Shown here one piece after another: positions 62,096 through 64,000 of a stretch of 64,000 nucleotides of DNA. The DNA comes from JACJXF01 sp964349045 (GTDB taxonomy: Bacteria > Bacteroidota > Bacteroidia > Bacteroidales > GCA-2748055). The position numbers and the translations under genes were made by a program. Below the pieces are notes generated by a model. The model ran no database searches and was not told where the DNA came from. It saw only the letters and a program-made list of their open reading frames with translations. Numbering within the stretch: the first letter of the stretch is position 1; each line of letters starts with the position of its first letter. The stretch is from the NCBI GenBank assembly GCA_964349045.1, contig CAYGFI010000009.1, positions 1 to 64,000 on the forward strand. The letters run 5' to 3'.

Positions 62096-62204
62096 ACAAA
62101 AGACCTGTTTATGAAGTAGTAATATTCATTTTGATTTAACATTAGCTTAATATTAAATACCTAATATCGCCTCAGATTACATCTTCATTTCATTTTTTAA
62201 TTCC

Positions 62205-62852
62205 ATGAGCCTCAATACATTTTTTCAGAAACTTGTTCCTGTAGACAGAAAATTTTTTCCGATGTTTGAAAACATTTCAGAATTAATTTTAAAGGCATCT
62301 GCTGCACAATTGATGATTTTCGAGCATGATGATCCGGTCAAACAAAAGGATCTTTTCAAGCTGATAAAAGACCTGGAAACAAAAGGAGATGAAATTATAC
62401 AAAAGATTTTTGATGAGTTGGATAAATCATTTGTCCCGCCTTTCGACAGGGAAGATATAAATAATCTTACCACAACTCTTGATGAGGTTGTTAATCTGAT
62501 TAACGGAGTTGCACAGCGAATCAGGCTTTACCGTCCCAAAGAAATTCCAAATGAATTTAAAGATTTTTCAAAGCTTATTTCTAAAGGCGCTGAGCAGATC
62601 AATATTGCCATCAAAGAATTGCATGATCTGAAAAAACCTAATAAAATTCTTAAAGCTTGTAAAAAGATTTCTGAAATCGAGAAAGAGGCCGATGATTTAT
62701 ATCACTCCACTATTTCAAGTATATTTAAAAAGGAAAAGGATGCTATTGAGCTGATAAAGCAAAAGGAAATGCTGGAACATATGGAAAAAACAGCCGACTG
62801 TATTAAAGGCATTTCAAACATATTGAAGACGATTATACTCAAAGTATCTTAA
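62205..62852 (+). CDS. DUF47/PhoU-like phosphate transport regulator
   Basis: A 215-residue all-helical PhoU-like protein (DUF47) that pairs with PiT transporters. Family motifs ETKGDEIIQKIFDEL and FDREDINNLTTTLDEVVN are intact; conserved acidic metal-cluster residues lie in DLETKGDE and EADDLYH. It precedes the PiT gene by 9 bases, the typical arrangement, and probably modulates its phosphate uptake. Confidence 0.92.
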   Translation: MSLNTFFQKLVPVDRKFFPMFENISELILKASAAQLMIFEHDDPVKQKDLFKLIKDLETKGDEIIQKIFDELDKSFVPPFDREDINNLTTTLDEVVNLINGVAQRIRLYRPKEIPNEFKDFSKLISKGAEQINIAIKELHDLKKPNKILKACKKISEIEKEADDLYHSTISSIFKKEKDAIELIKQKEMLEHMEKTADCIKGISNILKTIILKVS

Positions 62853-62861
62853 TCTCCCCTT

Positions 62862-63851
62862 ATGCTTACAATCGTTATAATTACAGTAATCATTGCATTG
62901 CTATTTGATTTTTTAAATGGCATGAATGATGCCGCAAATTCCATTGCCACTATTGTATCTACAAAAGTTCTGTCTCCTGTTATGGCAGTTGCATGGGCCG
63001 CATTCTTTAATTTCGCAGCAGTGTTTTTCTTCGGAGTAAAAGTGGCCACTACTATTGGGAAAGGTATAGTTGATCCTGCCATTATCAATGAATATGTAAT
63101 TCTGGGAGGTTTATTGGGAGCAATAATCTGGGTCTACGCCTGTACCCATATCGGAATGCCAATCAGCGTTTCTCATGCGCTCATCGGAGGTTTAATGGGT
63201 CCGGCAATTGTTGTCGGGGGAACTTCAGCTATTTTGTCGGCCGGAATTACAAAGGTTTTGCTGTTTATTGTTTTATCGCCATTGATAGGGATCATTCTTT
63301 CTTACTTCATCATGATAATTACCATGTTGATTTTCAGAAAGACAGCCCCGAGGAAGGTAGATAAATTATTCAGGGTTCTGCAGTTATTATCCTCAGCAGT
63401 GTTCAGCCTGGGACATGGCTCTAATGATGCACAAAAAACAATGGGTATCATTGCCATCCTTCTTTTCAGCACCGGGTACCTGGGACCGGAATTCTATGTT
63501 CCCACATGGGTTATATTCACTTGTTATGGAATGATAGCATTGGGAACATTAGTAGGGGGGAGGAAAGTCATTAAGACTCTTGGCAGTGGATTGACCCATT
63601 TAAAACCCGTGCAGGGTTTCAGCGCTGAAACAGCAGGAGCCTTAACCCTTATTGGAAGCGCCTTAGGCGGTATTCCCGTAAGTACCACTCATACTATTAC
63701 CGGGGCCATTATGGGTGTCGGTTTGACAAAAAGAGTTTCTTCTATTCGATGGGGAGTGGCCACCAATATTATAATAGCCTGGATATTTACCATTCCGGGA
63801 ACAATGATTATGGGCGCAGGGATTTATTGGATCATAAGTCTGTTTATCTAA
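62862..63851 (+). CDS. pit: Inorganic phosphate transporter, PiT family
   Basis: Inner-membrane low-affinity phosphate/cation symporter, 329 residues, about ten helices. Both PiT signatures are visible: GMNDAANSIATIVSTKVL (about 21-38) and GHGSNDAQKTMGII in the second half, showing the internal duplication. The 3' end overlaps the convergent partial gene by 8 bases. Confidence 0.95.
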   Translation: MLTIVIITVIIALLFDFLNGMNDAANSIATIVSTKVLSPVMAVAWAAFFNFAAVFFFGVKVATTIGKGIVDPAIINEYVILGGLLGAIIWVYACTHIGMPISVSHALIGGLMGPAIVVGGTSAILSAGITKVLLFIVLSPLIGIILSYFIMIITMLIFRKTAPRKVDKLFRVLQLLSSAVFSLGHGSNDAQKTMGIIAILLFSTGYLGPEFYVPTWVIFTCYGMIALGTLVGGRKVIKTLGSGLTHLKPVQGFSAETAGALTLIGSALGGIPVSTTHTITGAIMGVGLTKRVSSIRWGVATNIIIAWIFTIPGTMIMGAGIYWIISLFI

Positions 63852-64000
63852 TCATCAGGTTACATCCCCTGATATCCGAATTATCAATTCTTCCAAGAAT
63901 CTCAAAACCTCCATCTTTATGCAACCTTCCCAGATCTGAAGTGGCAATAAATGAACAGGAATAAATATTTGCCAGGTCAATTACGTTGATGCTGCCTGCA
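63844..64000 (-). CDS. Partial protein, C-terminal fragment, runs off right edge
   Basis: An open minus-strand frame enters from the right edge and stops at 63844-63846. About 51 residues are visible, including SCSFIATSDLGRLHKDG and LGRIDNSDIRGCNLMIR at the C-terminus. The composition is protein-like and it has no stop to the edge; the family is not recognised. It overlaps the PiT gene end by 8 bases, a common tail-to-tail layout. Confidence 0.5.
   Translation of the reverse strand, partial: AGSINVIDLANIYSCSFIATSDLGRLHKDGGFEILGRIDNSDIRGCNLMIR

Overview
The window is a gene-dense chromosomal segment of a member of the Bacteroidota, most likely a Bacteroidales-type anaerobe. The evidence is the type IX secretion core (porP-gldKLMN), gldA, families largely confined to this phylum (DUF4296, DUF4270, DUF4834, DUF5723, the HU-SPOR protein), several starts preceded by the phylum's -7 element TAnnTTTG instead of a Shine-Dalgarno site, and several TTG starts. 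I see no rRNA, tRNA, CRISPR array, transposase or prophage. No gene-free stretch exceeds 300 bases; the longest gaps (1725-1999, 4883-5161, 23282-23544) are described below and hold a gene remnant, a foldable leader and a palindrome.

Layout. 1-4882: an internally deleted amidohydrolase with a DUF4296 lipoprotein, an atypical hemerythrin, a truncated membrane-protein remnant, rpoN and asnS. 5162-11164: universal stress protein, sodium:solute symporter, gldA and a TonB-dependent receptor. 11272-17490: four co-directional envelope proteins of unknown role. 17558-24123: a sulfur module transcribed leftward, with a molybdoenzyme/FeS/NrfD complex of the polysulfide-thiosulfate reductase type, two half-size YeeE/YedE (TsuA-type) transporters, and a rhodanese-like protein without its catalytic cysteine, flanked on both sides by 8-bp repeat arrays; mobA (molybdenum cofactor) lies just downstream of the mlaEF ABC genes. 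25773-26867: manC, ended by a strong bidirectional terminator.

26951-36536: gldN, gldM, gldL, gldK and porP (leftward), preceded by a perfect 24-bp palindrome, then a metal-site-degenerate arginase-family protein and topA. 36662-45451: a bifunctional penicillin-binding protein, a fused peptide-type ABC ATPase, radA, a heptose adenylyltransferase, a lipid-flippase-like membrane protein, panD and panC. 45613-49582: a short glycogen-synthase-like protein, a DUF4270 lipoprotein and glmS. 49617-55745: rfbB, galE and a WbpA/B/D/E-type set predicted to build UDP-2,3-diacetamido-2,3-dideoxyglucuronic acid. 55871-63851: HU-SPOR protein, a small membrane protein, metG, LD-carboxypeptidase, YraN, MmcQ-like, DUF502, and a DUF47/PiT phosphate transport pair. 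A protein fragment runs off the right edge on the minus strand.

Taken together the segment is rich in envelope biology: secretion through the outer membrane, surface-sugar precursors (GlmS, ManC, GalE, RfbB, Wbp set), peptidoglycan synthesis and remodelling, lipid trafficking, plus an anaerobic sulfur-respiration module. Family calls rest on motifs and recalled family features read by eye; no database search was run.
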